Assembly: GCF_025465935.1 (NCBI RefSeq) | Contig: NZ_JANLNV010000041.1 | Span: 1 to 64,000, forward strand | Direction: 5' to 3' | Length of the DNA: 64,000 nt | From: Pseudomonas sp. 7P_10.2_Bac1 | GTDB lineage: Bacteria > Pseudomonadota > Gammaproteobacteria > Pseudomonadales > Pseudomonadaceae | In this document: piece after piece, positions 43,671-52,992 of the stretch | Layout: each line of letters opens with the position of its first letter | Position numbering within the stretch: position 1 is the first letter of the stretch | The notes under the pieces: generated by a model | Database searches by the model: none | Told to the model about the DNA's origin: nothing | Seen by the model: only the letters and a program-made list of their open reading frames with translations | Program-made: the position numbers and the translations under genes

Positions 43671-46600
43671 TCAGACCTCGACCATGTGCAGTTCATTGAT
43701 CAGCGCGTCAACCAGATCATTCATCGTGTTAAAGCGGCGCTGGCTGACTGTGCCAAGCGGGGGGTGATCAATATAAAACTGCGTGCCGTCGAGCATGACG
43801 GGTAAATCGTTGCGTCTGCTCTGTGCGTCCATGCAATGCATGACGGCTTGGCCGTGCGGTGAATCGATGATCGTGAACAGATTGGGGCTGTGGAGTCGTG
43901 TGAGCACGGTAAATGTCTGCAGTGAACTGGGAATGTGCAGCAACAGATCGCAGCGGATGCTTAAGGAATGCGTACGCAGGGGAGAGAGGATGATGACGCC
44001 AGGGTCACGTGTTGTACGCATGAGTAACGTAGGGAGCCTACTGGCCAGGCGAAGGCTGGTTCCACCAGTCAGTTCTGCCAACCCTGGGATACTTTGAAGC
44101 TTGCAAGTATGGGCAAGCCCGACCAAAGCTATCCAGCGATGTGGCCCCAGGGTCAGTTGATCGTGGGTAATTTTCTTGTAGGCAAAGAAATTGAACATCG
44201 ACACCCGGTTCAACTGTTCGGGTAAAGTTCCTGCCGCCGCGGCCGGTGAGAGATCACCCGGTATGAGCATTGAACACGCCGTTGTGTCCAGTGCCATCAC
44301 CTTCACGCCTTGCGCGTGCGCTTCTTGAGTCAACTGCAGGTAGCCATGATTGCTGGCCCTGTTGAAGCGTGAATCCAGCCACAGCAGGCGCTCTTTCAAT
44401 AGTGTGGGCATTGGGGTCGTCGGTGATGCGTTGAAGGTATCCAGCAGCCCTTGATGGAGGTCTGTATTCAAAAACTCCATGTAAATGCTGTTCAGCGACT
44501 GCCGTTTGAGCGCTGGCATGTTTTCGATCAACAGTTGGCGGGCCAGGGGGTTCAGGTGGTTTTCTCCGATCACCAGACCGTTGCGCTGATTGAGCAAGTG
44601 TCCAAAAAGTGGTTCGGGCTCAAGTGTGTGCAGCGGCAATGCAAGCGGATTGGTTGGCGGATGAAACGTTCTGATAAACGTGGCTGAGTGCCTGCGCAGA
44701 CGGGACTGAATCGCAAAGATGTGCAACACACTGGCTGAAGTGACCAGTTGCAGGGGCTGGGCCAGCTGGCTCAGGTTGAAGCCTCCCGCTAGCGTCTGAT
44801 TAACCCCCGGTAGCGAGGCCAGATCAGCGGCCGGTAGTTCGTAATCCCGGTAGGTGGTTTCCAGTGGCCCTTTTTCCAACGGGTACATGCCTCCGCGAAG
44901 CCTGGGCAAGGCTTCGACGTGCCAGTTGTCCAGTGCCGCGTCCTCGACCAGCGGGTAACGCAAGGTTTTAAGTGCTGTGCCGGAGGGGTAAATAAAGCGG
45001 TTACCCTGAGCCACGTCGCTCAAGTAAAACCTGCCGTCCAGCAAGGCATATTGCTGCGCCGAGGTCTTGCTCTGGAACATATTCCCCCTGACATGATTCA
45101 AGTCCGCGCGGCGCACCTGCACCTCAAGCCCCGAGAGGTCGGGCGATGGCCGCAGTGGCGCAAGTGCACCGAGCCGGGTGACCACTTTGGGGCGATGAAC
45201 CGCGCCGGTAATGGACCACAGAGCCTGGGCGGACGATTTTGAAGAACCTGCCTGCTTGAGCAGCAGAAATACCTTGGAGACATTGCGCAGCGTATTGAGC
45301 GTGCCGGCGATGGGCAACAGTGGGACCAGGTCCATCGCCAAGTCCCAACCGAAAGTGATTTTGTTCCAGAGTGATTGTTCTGCGACTTCGTCATTGCTGG
45401 TCGAGTCATGGTTGGCGTTGCGCCGCAATGTATCGACCTTCTGTTCATACAAGGCGTCGTGTAGTGGGGTGTTCACGGCAAAGAGGTGGATGTTCTCGAA
45501 AGGGTTCCTGACCCGGCTTCGGGCACTGAAGAGCAGTTCATGGAGCACTTTCTTGCGTTCAGTCAGTGCGGTTTGCCCGGTTTTTGACATACGTTGCAGG
45601 ACATAACGACGCCAATCAGAGGACACGTCCCATTGTTGCTTCAGGAAATGCTGAAGGGCTTGCAGGTTTGCAAACTCCTTGCACGCCTGGCCATTCGGAG
45701 CGTCAGGGGCATACAGGATGACATGGGGCACAGGGTCGCGTTGTTCGAGGCTAATGATCAAGACGTCATTGAGGTCATAACCGTTTCGGGTGCCCGCGGA
45801 GTTGGCTATCACCAGTGAGCTAGCGACGACTTTATACCCGGCCACGGTCTTGCGGCTGCTCAGGGTATCGCCCTCGACAATTGCCTGAAGCCATTGGTAG
45901 CCACGGTGTCGCGGATGTGGCAGCAGACTGTCGGGGTCCAGTCGTGCGGTCAGCGCAGCGCACGCCAGGCTGGTGCGGTGTGCGTGCTTCCAGGCCTCGC
46001 GCACCTGGGAACCGTCAGTTAGAAACTGCTTTTGCAATAACTGGTCGTAAGCGCTGCTGACGTCGGCCCGGTGTATCAGCGATTTGAGAGAGGCTTCGTC
46101 GAACTCGATGAGCTGGCCGGAAGGTAAATGGACGCTGGCGGACAGGGTGGTCCGCGCTCCGGTAAATATCGTGTAGAAGCTGTAATCCCACGGGTCGATA
46201 TTGCGCAAGGCCAAAGCGCTCAGCGTCAGGGTGAGGGTATGACTGGGGCGGGTTTGTGGATCGTCGGTGAACGGCACGTGGTCAGGGCCGGCACCTCCGG
46301 CGAGGCTGGCGGGGTTGAGGCTGTGGGTTATCCTGACTTGTATCGTGTCTGGGTCAATGGCCTGGCCGGGATGGTCTGCAGCCAGTTGGCGAATCAACTC
46401 AGCGCGAGCAAATGCCTGCAAGGTGGGGAGTTCAAGCGCCTTCAAGAGCCCGGCCAAGGTCTGATTTGCCGCACGCTCGGCGTTGATCAAACCATCCAGC
46501 GCCTGCTTGTCTGTGGCGCTGGCGTTCCGGTACCACACAGGCAAATTGGCCTCGATGTAGCGCCTACTGCGCGCCTGCATCCGACGCCTGATGTCCAGAA

Positions 46601-47741
46601 GCGGCCCGATATGTGCCAGGCGGTTGAACAGTTCGTAGACCTCCTTGCCGCGGGTTTGGTGTCGGGGGAGTTGACGCCAGCCATAGGCGATGTCCTGTTC
46701 TTGCAGGGTCAGCAGGGAGCGCACGCAATGCTCGAAAGGGTTGCCCTGAACAGGTGTGTAGCTAAAGCGCAGGGATGATTGTCGATAGCCTTGCGCACGA
46801 GCCTGGTCTTGCCAGTTGATCGTCATCAACAGTCCGTTGTTCTGGATGGGCTCGGCGAGGCGGGTGCGCAAGGCGTTATCCAGGGTCTGCAGTGACAGGT
46901 ATGAGTCAAGGCCGGCATCGGGCGTGAAAAGCACAACGCTACCGAGGTCGGTATTGGCATACACATCACCTGTCGAGCCTTTGCTTGAGACGATAAACAC
47001 CCCGGCCAAGGGCATGTCCGCCTGTTGGTCTTGCCCTTTGAGGGACACTGCAAAAATCGCCGGAGTTCGGGCTGGGTCCGAAGAGGGGCTGGCAAGCCGT
47101 TCGACCAGCGCCTTGCCTGTTGCATCAAGTGTTTGGTCGGCCACACGCAGTGCGGCCTCAGTCTGCAAAGACCTGCCCAGTTGCTCTGCGAGCCATTGGG
47201 CGCGGCTGAGTGAACTGCTGGGGGAAAACTTGGCATTCCAGAAACTGTCCAGTTGCTGTTGAAAGCACTGATCGGGTCTGCGGATCAGCGTATCGACAAA
47301 CCGTTCGAAATCTGGGGTGCTGACGGTCGTCAGGTGAACGGTACGTTTGCGGGAGGAACCTTGCTCGTCGTAGATGGTTTTGGTCGAGTAGCGATACACC
47401 CGGTTGGGCGCTTCGAAGTCCTCACCGCCCCAGGGTGTGTTGTTGAACAAGTCGGGCAAAAGTTTAGGCGTGGCGGATTTAGGCAGTTCAAACAGTGTTG
47501 AGCCGGACAGCAGGGTGAGTTTGATGTTTTCTTCGTAATGCACAGCGTCCAGCGCGATGGGTAACGGGTGTTTGCGAAAGCCGCGTTGGACCTGGGCATG
47601 AAGCGCATCCATCAGTGCTTGCTGCGCGTCAGGCAACGCATTGAGCAAGGGTTGTAACGCGTTCTGATAGGCCAGTAATTGCTCCAGGCATTGCTGTTGC
47701 TGGGCCTGTGTCGCAGCGATGTCGGTATCGGAAGGGGTCAT
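43671..47741 (-). CDS. Large putative toxin (dermonecrotic/DUF6543-like, with GENH effector domain)
   Basis: A 1356-residue protein without a signal peptide. It resembles the large DUF6543/dermonecrotic-toxin-like proteins of Pseudomonas. The N-terminal two thirds are helical, with repeated arginine-rich patches. A hydrophobic region lies at about residues 795-825 (DLAMDLVPLLPIAGTLN), which could insert into a membrane. A C-terminal domain from about residue 1040 opens with LFGHLLNQRNGLVIGENHLNPLARQLL, where E1060 and H1062 fall in a GENH motif. It continues SIYMEFLNTDLHQGLLD and HAQGVKVMALDTTACSM, a layout like the ChaN/EreA/TIKI-type domains of membrane-targeted toxins. AGGAG precedes the start. 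No secretion gene or immunity gene adjoins it. The toxin call is by resemblance only. Confidence 0.65.
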   Translation of the reverse strand: MTPSDTDIAATQAQQQQCLEQLLAYQNALQPLLNALPDAQQALMDALHAQVQRGFRKHPLPIALDAVHYEENIKLTLLSGSTLFELPKSATPKLLPDLFNNTPWGGEDFEAPNRVYRYSTKTIYDEQGSSRKRTVHLTTVSTPDFERFVDTLIRRPDQCFQQQLDSFWNAKFSPSSSLSRAQWLAEQLGRSLQTEAALRVADQTLDATGKALVERLASPSSDPARTPAIFAVSLKGQDQQADMPLAGVFIVSSKGSTGDVYANTDLGSVVLFTPDAGLDSYLSLQTLDNALRTRLAEPIQNNGLLMTINWQDQARAQGYRQSSLRFSYTPVQGNPFEHCVRSLLTLQEQDIAYGWRQLPRHQTRGKEVYELFNRLAHIGPLLDIRRRMQARSRRYIEANLPVWYRNASATDKQALDGLINAERAANQTLAGLLKALELPTLQAFARAELIRQLAADHPGQAIDPDTIQVRITHSLNPASLAGGAGPDHVPFTDDPQTRPSHTLTLTLSALALRNIDPWDYSFYTIFTGARTTLSASVHLPSGQLIEFDEASLKSLIHRADVSSAYDQLLQKQFLTDGSQVREAWKHAHRTSLACAALTARLDPDSLLPHPRHRGYQWLQAIVEGDTLSSRKTVAGYKVVASSLVIANSAGTRNGYDLNDVLIISLEQRDPVPHVILYAPDAPNGQACKEFANLQALQHFLKQQWDVSSDWRRYVLQRMSKTGQTALTERKKVLHELLFSARSRVRNPFENIHLFAVNTPLHDALYEQKVDTLRRNANHDSTSNDEVAEQSLWNKITFGWDLAMDLVPLLPIAGTLNTLRNVSKVFLLLKQAGSSKSSAQALWSITGAVHRPKVVTRLGALAPLRPSPDLSGLEVQVRRADLNHVRGNMFQSKTSAQQYALLDGRFYLSDVAQGNRFIYPSGTALKTLRYPLVEDAALDNWHVEALPRLRGGMYPLEKGPLETTYRDYELPAADLASLPGVNQTLAGGFNLSQLAQPLQLVTSASVLHIFAIQSRLRRHSATFIRTFHPPTNPLALPLHTLEPEPLFGHLLNQRNGLVIGENHLNPLARQLLIENMPALKRQSLNSIYMEFLNTDLHQGLLDTFNASPTTPMPTLLKERLLWLDSRFNRASNHGYLQLTQEAHAQGVKVMALDTTACSMLIPGDLSPAAAAGTLPEQLNRVSMFNFFAYKKITHDQLTLGPHRWIALVGLAHTCKLQSIPGLAELTGGTSLRLASRLPTLLMRTTRDPGVIILSPLRTHSLSIRCDLLLHIPSSLQTFTVLTRLHSPNLFTIIDSPHGQAVMHCMDAQSRRNDLPVMLDGTQFYIDHPPLGTVSQRRFNTMNDLVDALINELHMVEV

Positions 47742-48122
47742 GTTTTCTCCTGGAAATGAATAACCAAAAGAAGACGCTACACAGATTCAGTGGCGTGGCT
47801 GACATAGGTAAATGGCACCCAGAACTGAGTTTGTCCTGATATTCGAGAGGTGATCGGCCCGTTGATACGTTTGAAGGCAATCGCTAGTCTCGGCAAGTTA
47901 CCCTTTGGCGCTGGCAAGCATCATCTTGATGAAAGCGCGCTGAGTGGCCAGCCTTGGGCTTGTCGACACTGTGCGGCGGCGATTGCTGAATAGTTAAAAG
48001 TGATTGCGCTAACGGTTGCTGTTGTACTGGCAACGTGTAAGCGCGACGTCGATAGATAGGATGACTGCCATGAGTGAAATGGCAACCCTTGAACCGTCTG
48101 GAAAAGGACTTGAGCCAGCGTT
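47742..48122. other. Intergenic region, no gene seen
   Basis: About 380 bp between the divergent toxin-like and GNAT genes. It must contain both promoters. I see no RNA gene, no convincing open frame and no strong dyad. Confidence 0.6.
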
Positions 48123-48563
48123 ATGGACATCTCATTAAGAACTGCCAACCTGAATGATATCGACGCTATTTTTGATATTCGGACCCGTGTGCGGGAAAAC
48201 CATTTGTCTGTGGAGCAACTGGCAGAGATCGGTGTGACGCCAGACGCGATACGTGAGGCCATTGAGCAGGCGCCTTGCATCTGGATCGCGGAGGTGGAGG
48301 GTGTTCGCGCGGGGTTTTCCATGGCCGATATGGAAGAAGGATGCGTGTTTGCCGCTTTCGTACTGCCGCAATACGAGGGGCTCGGATTGGGCCGTTGTTT
48401 GATGGCCAAGGCAGAGGCATTTCTGTTTGAACAGCATCAGACGATATGGTTGGAAACAGCTGAGGCCAGTCGCGCCAACGGGTTTTATCGAGCGCTCGGC
48501 TGGCAACCTGTAGCGCTTTTGCCCGAGGGTGATATTCGCTTTGAAAAGAGCCTGCCCCAGTAG
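48123..48563 (+). CDS. GNAT-family N-acetyltransferase
   Basis: A 146-residue GCN5-related acetyltransferase. The fold is visible from strand 1 (ISLRTANLNDIDAIFDIRTRV), through the acetyl-CoA pyrophosphate loop PQYEGLGLGRCLMAKAEAFL (the Q/R-x-x-G-x-G/A form), to WLETAEASRANGFYRALGWQPV. The ribosome-binding site is weak. Acceptor substrate unknown. Confidence 0.88.
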   Translation: MDISLRTANLNDIDAIFDIRTRVRENHLSVEQLAEIGVTPDAIREAIEQAPCIWIAEVEGVRAGFSMADMEEGCVFAAFVLPQYEGLGLGRCLMAKAEAFLFEQHQTIWLETAEASRANGFYRALGWQPVALLPEGDIRFEKSLPQ

Positions 48564-48767
48564 CAGATGACAAGCTTTGCAAGGCTACGTCCCGTTGATG
48601 CGCCCACTCGGCGTTCTTCTCAATTTGCCAAGTGGTTCAAGATGTCGTTGATTTAAGCCCGTCCCAGAGCACTGCGAACTTTTTTTTGTGACATTGCCGC
48701 CCTAAAATGGCGGCCTTGAATCGCTCATCGTGATTGGTCTTTCTGATACCCAAGGGGCTGCACCTCT

Positions 48768-49502
48768 ATGACAACTACTTCCAAACCTCTGATCGTTATT
48801 ACGGGTGCCAGCTCCGGGATCGGCCTGGCCACTGCGCGCTTGCTGTCGAGCGAAGGCCATCCATTGCTGTTGCTCGCCCGTCGCCTGGAACCCATGCAGG
48901 CACTGCAATTGCCTAATACCCTGGTCTTGTCTGTGGACGTGACTGACCGTGAAGCCGTGGTCAATGCCGTTAAACAAGCCGAGGAAAAATTTGGTCCGGT
49001 GGATGCCATCGTCAACAACGCGGGCGTGATGTTGCTGGGCAGCATGAGCGAACAAAACCCGTCGCAATGGGACACGATGCTCGACGTTAACGTCCGCGGC
49101 TTGCTCAATGGCGTGCTGGCAGTGGCCAGTGGCATGGTTGAGCGCAAGCACGGCACCATCATCAACATTGGCTCGGTGGCCGGGCACAAGACCTTCCCGA
49201 ACCATGCGGTGTATGTCGGCACTAAATTCGCGGTGCACGGGCTTTCTGAAAACCTTCGTGAAGAGCTCTCGCCAAGCAATGTGCGCGTTGTGACCATCGC
49301 CCCAGGTGCGGTAGAAACCGAACTGCTGGGCCACACCACCGACGAAAGCATTAAGGACGGCTACCAGGAGTGGAAACAAGGCATGGGCGGGGTGGTGCTG
49401 TCTCCGGAAGATGTCGCCCGAGCCATCAGCTACGCCTATGCACAACCACAAGGCGTGTGCATTCGTGAAATCGTCATCGCTCCGACCCGCCAGGAGCCTT
49501 GA
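48768..49502 (+). CDS. Short-chain dehydrogenase/reductase
   Basis: A 244-residue classical SDR of the YdfG/serine dehydrogenase-like branch. It has TGASSGIGLATARLLSSEG, a basic LARRLE after the second strand suited to NADP, NNAGVMLLGSMSE, INIGSVAGHKTFPNHAVYVGTK (Ser-Tyr-Lys triad) and TIAPGAVETELLGHTTDE. A RidA-family gene follows after 107 bp, a pairing seen in amine and enamine metabolism. Substrate unknown. Confidence 0.92.
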   Translation: MTTTSKPLIVITGASSGIGLATARLLSSEGHPLLLLARRLEPMQALQLPNTLVLSVDVTDREAVVNAVKQAEEKFGPVDAIVNNAGVMLLGSMSEQNPSQWDTMLDVNVRGLLNGVLAVASGMVERKHGTIINIGSVAGHKTFPNHAVYVGTKFAVHGLSENLREELSPSNVRVVTIAPGAVETELLGHTTDESIKDGYQEWKQGMGGVVLSPEDVARAISYAYAQPQGVCIREIVIAPTRQEP

Positions 49503-49609
49503 TTCGCTGCACGGTGCTCATCTGCGCATGAGCACCTTTGCCCAGGCTGGACGACACTTGCGCACTGCGCGTAGATTGCCCGTCCGACTTTAGCTTGGGA
49601 AACATCCTT

Positions 49610-50026
49610 ATGACTGATCGTCAACTCATCGTTCCAGATGCCATGAAATTACTGGCTGAGCGTGCCGGGTATGCGCCTGCAGTAAAAGTGGGTACCACGC
49701 TGTACTGCGCAGGCCAGGTGGGGCGCACACCGGACCTGACGGTGATCGAAGACCCTGAGCAGCAATTCCTGGCCGCCTGGGAGAACCTGCGCATCGTGCT
49801 CGCAGCCGGTGGCTGTGACTTTGAGGATGTGGTTGAAATGACCACGTATCACATCGACATGAGCCGCCATATGCCGCTGTTCAGAACGGTCAAGGACCGG
49901 CTTTTCCCCCGCAACACCTGTGCCTGGACGTGCATCGGTGTCAGTGAACTCGCCAGGCCCGGCTTGCTCGTGGAGATCAAGTGCATCGCCGTGCAGCGAT
50001 CAGCCCGGGCAAGTGAACAGGCTTAA
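49610..50026 (+). CDS. RidA (YjgF/YER057c/UK114) family protein
   Basis: A 138-residue RidA-like protein; the family hydrolyses reactive enamines and imines or serves related deaminase roles. Family features are VKVGTTLYCAGQVGRTPD, EQQFLAAWENLRIVLAAGGCDFEDVVEMTTYHID and the C-terminal ARPGLLVEIKCIAV. The conserved arginine that RidA uses to bind the substrate carboxylate is replaced in the CAWTCIGVSELARPG region, so it may be a non-canonical subgroup. The start at 49610 is chosen because the family begins there; earlier in-frame codons (49538) run into non-conserved sequence. Confidence 0.88.
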   Translation: MTDRQLIVPDAMKLLAERAGYAPAVKVGTTLYCAGQVGRTPDLTVIEDPEQQFLAAWENLRIVLAAGGCDFEDVVEMTTYHIDMSRHMPLFRTVKDRLFPRNTCAWTCIGVSELARPGLLVEIKCIAVQRSARASEQA

Positions 50027-50093
50027 GGATTAATCCGCACCTATTCACGCCACGCATGCTATATACAGCTCCCCAAAAAAAGGAGCTGTAGCC

Positions 50094-50636
50094 ATGGATA
50101 TCAAATGCTCGGTGTTTATCGCCGCCAGTGTTGACGGTTTTATTGCCCGCCCGGATGGCGATATTGAGTGGCTTCACTTGCCAGAATACGAATGCCCCGC
50201 GTTGAACGGCCTCAGTTATGACGACTTTATGGCCAGCGTCGATGCCTTGGTCATGGGGCGAAAGACTCTGGACAAAGTGCTGTCCTTCCCTGAGTGGCCT
50301 TATGCAAACAAACCCGTGGTGGTGCTTTCCCGTCAGGGCGTGATATTGCCTGAATCTTTGCACGGCAAGGTCGAGGTAATGGCGGGCGAGCCAGCCGATA
50401 TCGTGGCGCAACTGGCGGCCCGCGGCATGAAGCATCTGTACATCGACGGTGGCCAGATCGTTCAGGCTTTTCTCGCCGCTGGCCTGATCAACGAACTGGT
50501 CATTACTCGTATTCCGGTGTTGCTGGGCAAGGGCATCCCCTTGTTTAGCCAGTTGGGGACAGAGCAGAGTCTGCGCCTGATCGAATCGTCAGTGTCGGAT
50601 AACGGCTTCGTCCAGACGCGCTATCAAGTGCGCTGA
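50094..50636 (+). CDS. Dihydrofolate reductase-like (RibD C-terminal type) protein
   Basis: A 180-residue stand-alone DHFR-fold protein like YyaP/YwjB. It has VFIAASVDGFIARPDGDIEWL, the LVMGRKTLDKVLSF block that contacts NADPH, and LYIDGGQIVQAFLAAGLINELVITRIPVLLG. It lacks the folate-specific residues of true FolA, so its substrate is unknown. A good AAGGAG lies 8 nt before the start. The last 13 bp overlap the end of the convergent MFS gene. Confidence 0.88.
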   Translation: MDIKCSVFIAASVDGFIARPDGDIEWLHLPEYECPALNGLSYDDFMASVDALVMGRKTLDKVLSFPEWPYANKPVVVLSRQGVILPESLHGKVEVMAGEPADIVAQLAARGMKHLYIDGGQIVQAFLAAGLINELVITRIPVLLGKGIPLFSQLGTEQSLRLIESSVSDNGFVQTRYQVR

Positions 50637-51850
50637 TCACCTTTTAACGTCACTCCCCAAAATGCCAGGGCTGCCAGGCTGACGCTGCCACCGAGCACGC
50701 ACACGCCCGTCCATCCATACAGTGTGTAAAGGGTGGTCGAGGCGAGTGCGCCCAGCCCGCTGCCCACGGCATAGAACAGCATGTAGCAGCCCACGATGCG
50801 GCTGTGTGAGCCAGTGCTGGCGCTGAAGATCATGCTTTGATTGGTCACATGAATGGCCTGTGCGCCCAGGTCCAGAATCACCACACCCAAGACCAGCCAT
50901 GCGATGGAATAGGGAGTGAGCGCCAACAGCACCCATGCCAGTAGCAACAGCCCTAGCGACAGGCCGGTTGTCCATTGCCCAAGGCCTCTATCAGCCAGCA
51001 CCCCGGCACGAGCCGCTGCCAACGCACCTACCACGCCGACCAGGCCGAAGCTGCCCAGGGTGGTATGTGAAAAGTTGTAGGGCGGATTCGTCAGCAGAAA
51101 CACCAGCGCGCTCCAGAAAATACTCAGCACGGCAAAAATGAACAGTGCCAGCATGCCGCGTACCTGCAAAACCCGGTCATTTTTCAACAGCGTAAACATC
51201 GAAAACACCAGTTTCGGGTAGGGCATTGGTGCTGCTGATGGACGCTGCGGCACCAGGGATTTCCAAAGGGTAAATGCCAGCAGCAGCATCACCAGCGCGG
51301 CGCCCAGGTACACCCAGCGCCATCCGGCAATGTCGGCAATCAATCCGGCTGCCAGCCGCGACAGTAACAGGCCAATCACAACCCCGCCTTGAACCGTCCC
51401 CACCACACGACCGCGCTCCTGTGCCGAGCAGGCGGTTGCGGCATAGGCAATCAGCCCTTGTGTCATGGCCGTACCCAGCAGGCCAATGCCTAACATGCTG
51501 ACTAACATCACAGCCGAGGAGTGGGTGATACCGACGCAAAACAGTGCGCCGATCAAGGTGACGATTTGCTTCAACATCAAAGACCGACGGTCCATCTGGT
51601 CACCCAATGGCACAATCAGCAACAGCGCGAGTACGCTGCCTATTTGAGTCGCGGTGATCACACCGCCCACGGCGGCCTGGCTAATGGCAAAGTCGGCAGC
51701 TACTTGATCCAGAAGCGGTTGGGCGTAATACACATTAGCCACACTTAATCCGCTGGCGCAGGCAAACAGCCCGACCAGCCCGCGTGGCATCGAGTGGGTT
51801 GGAGCACGAGAGGGCAGGGTATCCAGGGGTTGGCATTGATCTAGGGACAT
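50624..51850 (-). CDS. MFS transporter (drug/metabolite efflux type)
   Basis: A 408-residue 12-helix MFS protein. It shows LSVANVYYAQPLLDQVAADFAISQAAVG in helix 1, the motif A-like LGDQMDRRSLMLK after helix 2, and QGLIAYAATACSAQERGRVVGTVQGGVVIGLLLSRL (motif C region), which points to efflux. The ATG at 51850 has AAGG 8 nt upstream; a much longer frame to 52018 would run over the divergent promoter. It diverges from an HxlR-type regulator, its probable repressor. Confidence 0.9.
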   Translation of the reverse strand: MSLDQCQPLDTLPSRAPTHSMPRGLVGLFACASGLSVANVYYAQPLLDQVAADFAISQAAVGGVITATQIGSVLALLLIVPLGDQMDRRSLMLKQIVTLIGALFCVGITHSSAVMLVSMLGIGLLGTAMTQGLIAYAATACSAQERGRVVGTVQGGVVIGLLLSRLAAGLIADIAGWRWVYLGAALVMLLLAFTLWKSLVPQRPSAAPMPYPKLVFSMFTLLKNDRVLQVRGMLALFIFAVLSIFWSALVFLLTNPPYNFSHTTLGSFGLVGVVGALAAARAGVLADRGLGQWTTGLSLGLLLLAWVLLALTPYSIAWLVLGVVILDLGAQAIHVTNQSMIFSASTGSHSRIVGCYMLFYAVGSGLGALASTTLYTLYGWTGVCVLGGSVSLAALAFWGVTLKGDQRT

Positions 51851-51871
51851 GATTAAACCTTCTGATAATCC

Positions 51872-51914
51872 AGTCTCAAAAAAAGACTTGTTTGATTCTA
51901 GGCTTGATAGTCTT
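51872..51914. promoter_or_regulatory. HxlR-type operator candidate
   Basis: Two overlapping dyads lie between the divergent MFS and HxlR genes: AGTCT (51872-51876) with AGACT (51884-51888), and AAGACT (51883-51888) with AGTCTT (51909-51914). Repeated AGTCT half-sites in both directions suit a dimeric winged-helix regulator. Confidence 0.5.
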
Positions 51915-51972
51915 AAAATGAAACTACTTTTGCGGATTCGCTCATAAGTCCGTCCCAAACAGTGGAGCTTGC

Positions 51973-52422
51973 ATGGCCAAAACACACAGTAATTCAGCAT
52001 CAGCGTGCCCAGTGGCAAGGACTGTGGACCTGATTGGAGATCGCTGGTCGTTGCTGATCGTGCGTGACGCCTTTGATGGCGTGCGCCGTTTTGGCGATTT
52101 TCAAAGTGGCCTGGGCGTGGCTCGCAGTGTCTTGACCCATCGCTTGAAAGCCCTGGTTGAAGCGGGAATTCTTGAAGTACGACCGGCCTCTGATGGCACC
52201 TCGTATCAGGAGTACGGGCTGACGGCTAAAGGCCAGCGCTTGTTTACCTTGGTGGTTGCCCTGCGCCAATGGGGCGAACAGCATTTGTTCGGGCCAGACG
52301 AAGCGCATTCGCTCCTCGTCGACACCGCCACGCAGCAACCGCTGGCCTTGATGCAGCCGATCGCTGCGGATGGGCGGGTGATTGCCCCGGATCAAACCCG
52401 AGTCAATAAGTTACCGGACTAG
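51973..52422 (+). CDS. HxlR-family transcriptional regulator
   Basis: A 149-residue winged-helix regulator. It carries the HxlR hallmark CPVARTVDLIGDRWSLLIVRDAFDGVRRFGDFQ, followed by GVARSVLTHRLKALVEAGILEVRP and YGLTAKGQRLF. The cysteine of the CP motif is present and may sense electrophiles or oxidants. GGAG lies upstream of the start. It probably represses the divergent MFS exporter and itself. Confidence 0.93.
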   Translation: MAKTHSNSASACPVARTVDLIGDRWSLLIVRDAFDGVRRFGDFQSGLGVARSVLTHRLKALVEAGILEVRPASDGTSYQEYGLTAKGQRLFTLVVALRQWGEQHLFGPDEAHSLLVDTATQQPLALMQPIAADGRVIAPDQTRVNKLPD

Positions 52423-52479
52423 GCTTTTTACTCCCTGGTTAAAGTGGGTGCGGGCTATTCAGTCAAGGCGAGGTGAACA

Positions 52480-52923
52480 ATGAGAATTGGTGAACTGGCG
52501 AAAATCAGTGGTCTGGCGCCTTCACGCATTCGCTTTTATGAAGCGAGCGGTCTGATCTCATCGGTCGTGCGTAAAGCCAATGGTTATCGCGACTATGCTC
52601 CCGAAACTCAGTGGGTACTTGAGATCATCACCGGCGCCCAGGCGGCGGGGTTTTCTTTGGAGGAAATCCGTCAATTGCTGCCGATGAAGGCAAACGACAG
52701 TCGCCATGACGAGTTGCTTGCCGGGCTCAAGCGCAAGGTTGCGGAGATAGAAGCCCTGCAACAGCGTCTGGCCCAGAACAAAGCGCAACTGCTTATGGTC
52801 ATCGAGAGCGTCGAAAGCAAACCGCAAGGCATGGCGTGTGCGGACAATACCCAACTGCTGTTGCAGCGGCTGCGTGAAGAGGCCAAGGGAGGCCAGACAG
52901 CGTCACTGCTGCAAGACGGTTGA
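52480..52923 (+). CDS. MerR-family transcriptional regulator
   Basis: A 147-residue MerR protein. The N-terminal domain is MRIGELAKISGLAPSRIRFYEASGLI and YRDYAPETQWVLEIITGAQAAGFSLEEIRQLL. A long dimerisation helix follows (KRKVAEIEALQQRLAQNKAQLLMVIES). The C-terminal part is short with one cysteine (GMACADN), so it is not a clear metal sensor; it may sense an organic or redox signal. It is followed, 69 bp on, by an old-yellow-enzyme gene whose promoter carries a textbook MerR operator. Confidence 0.93.
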   Translation: MRIGELAKISGLAPSRIRFYEASGLISSVVRKANGYRDYAPETQWVLEIITGAQAAGFSLEEIRQLLPMKANDSRHDELLAGLKRKVAEIEALQQRLAQNKAQLLMVIESVESKPQGMACADNTQLLLQRLREEAKGGQTASLLQDG

Positions 52924-52934
52924 TCAAAAAGCTA

Positions 52935-52965
52935 TTGACCTTAAAGTTCACTTCAACCTTAAGGT
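52935..52965 (+). promoter_or_regulatory. MerR-type promoter and operator
   Basis: A -35 box TTGACC (52935-52940) and a -10-like TAAGGT (52960-52965) are separated by 19 bp. This is the over-long spacer that MerR-family activators untwist. The spacer lies inside a perfect dyad, ACCTTAA (52938-52944) and TTAAGGT (52959-52965). It faces the old-yellow-enzyme gene, which starts 28 bp downstream, and is probably controlled by the MerR gene just upstream. Confidence 0.78.
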
Positions 52966-52992
52966 GGTCAACATTCAACTGAGGACTGCCCC

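Noticed and set aside
48690..48720. GCCGCC...GGCGGC stem after the GNAT gene as a terminator
   Set aside because: The T run (around 48678-48686) lies before and not after the stem on the plus strand, and the minus strand has no gene to end there.
51851..52018. Extended MFS start at 52018
   Set aside because: The extra 56 residues are not transporter-like and would cover the HxlR operator and the HxlR start. The ATG at 51850 has its own ribosome-binding site.
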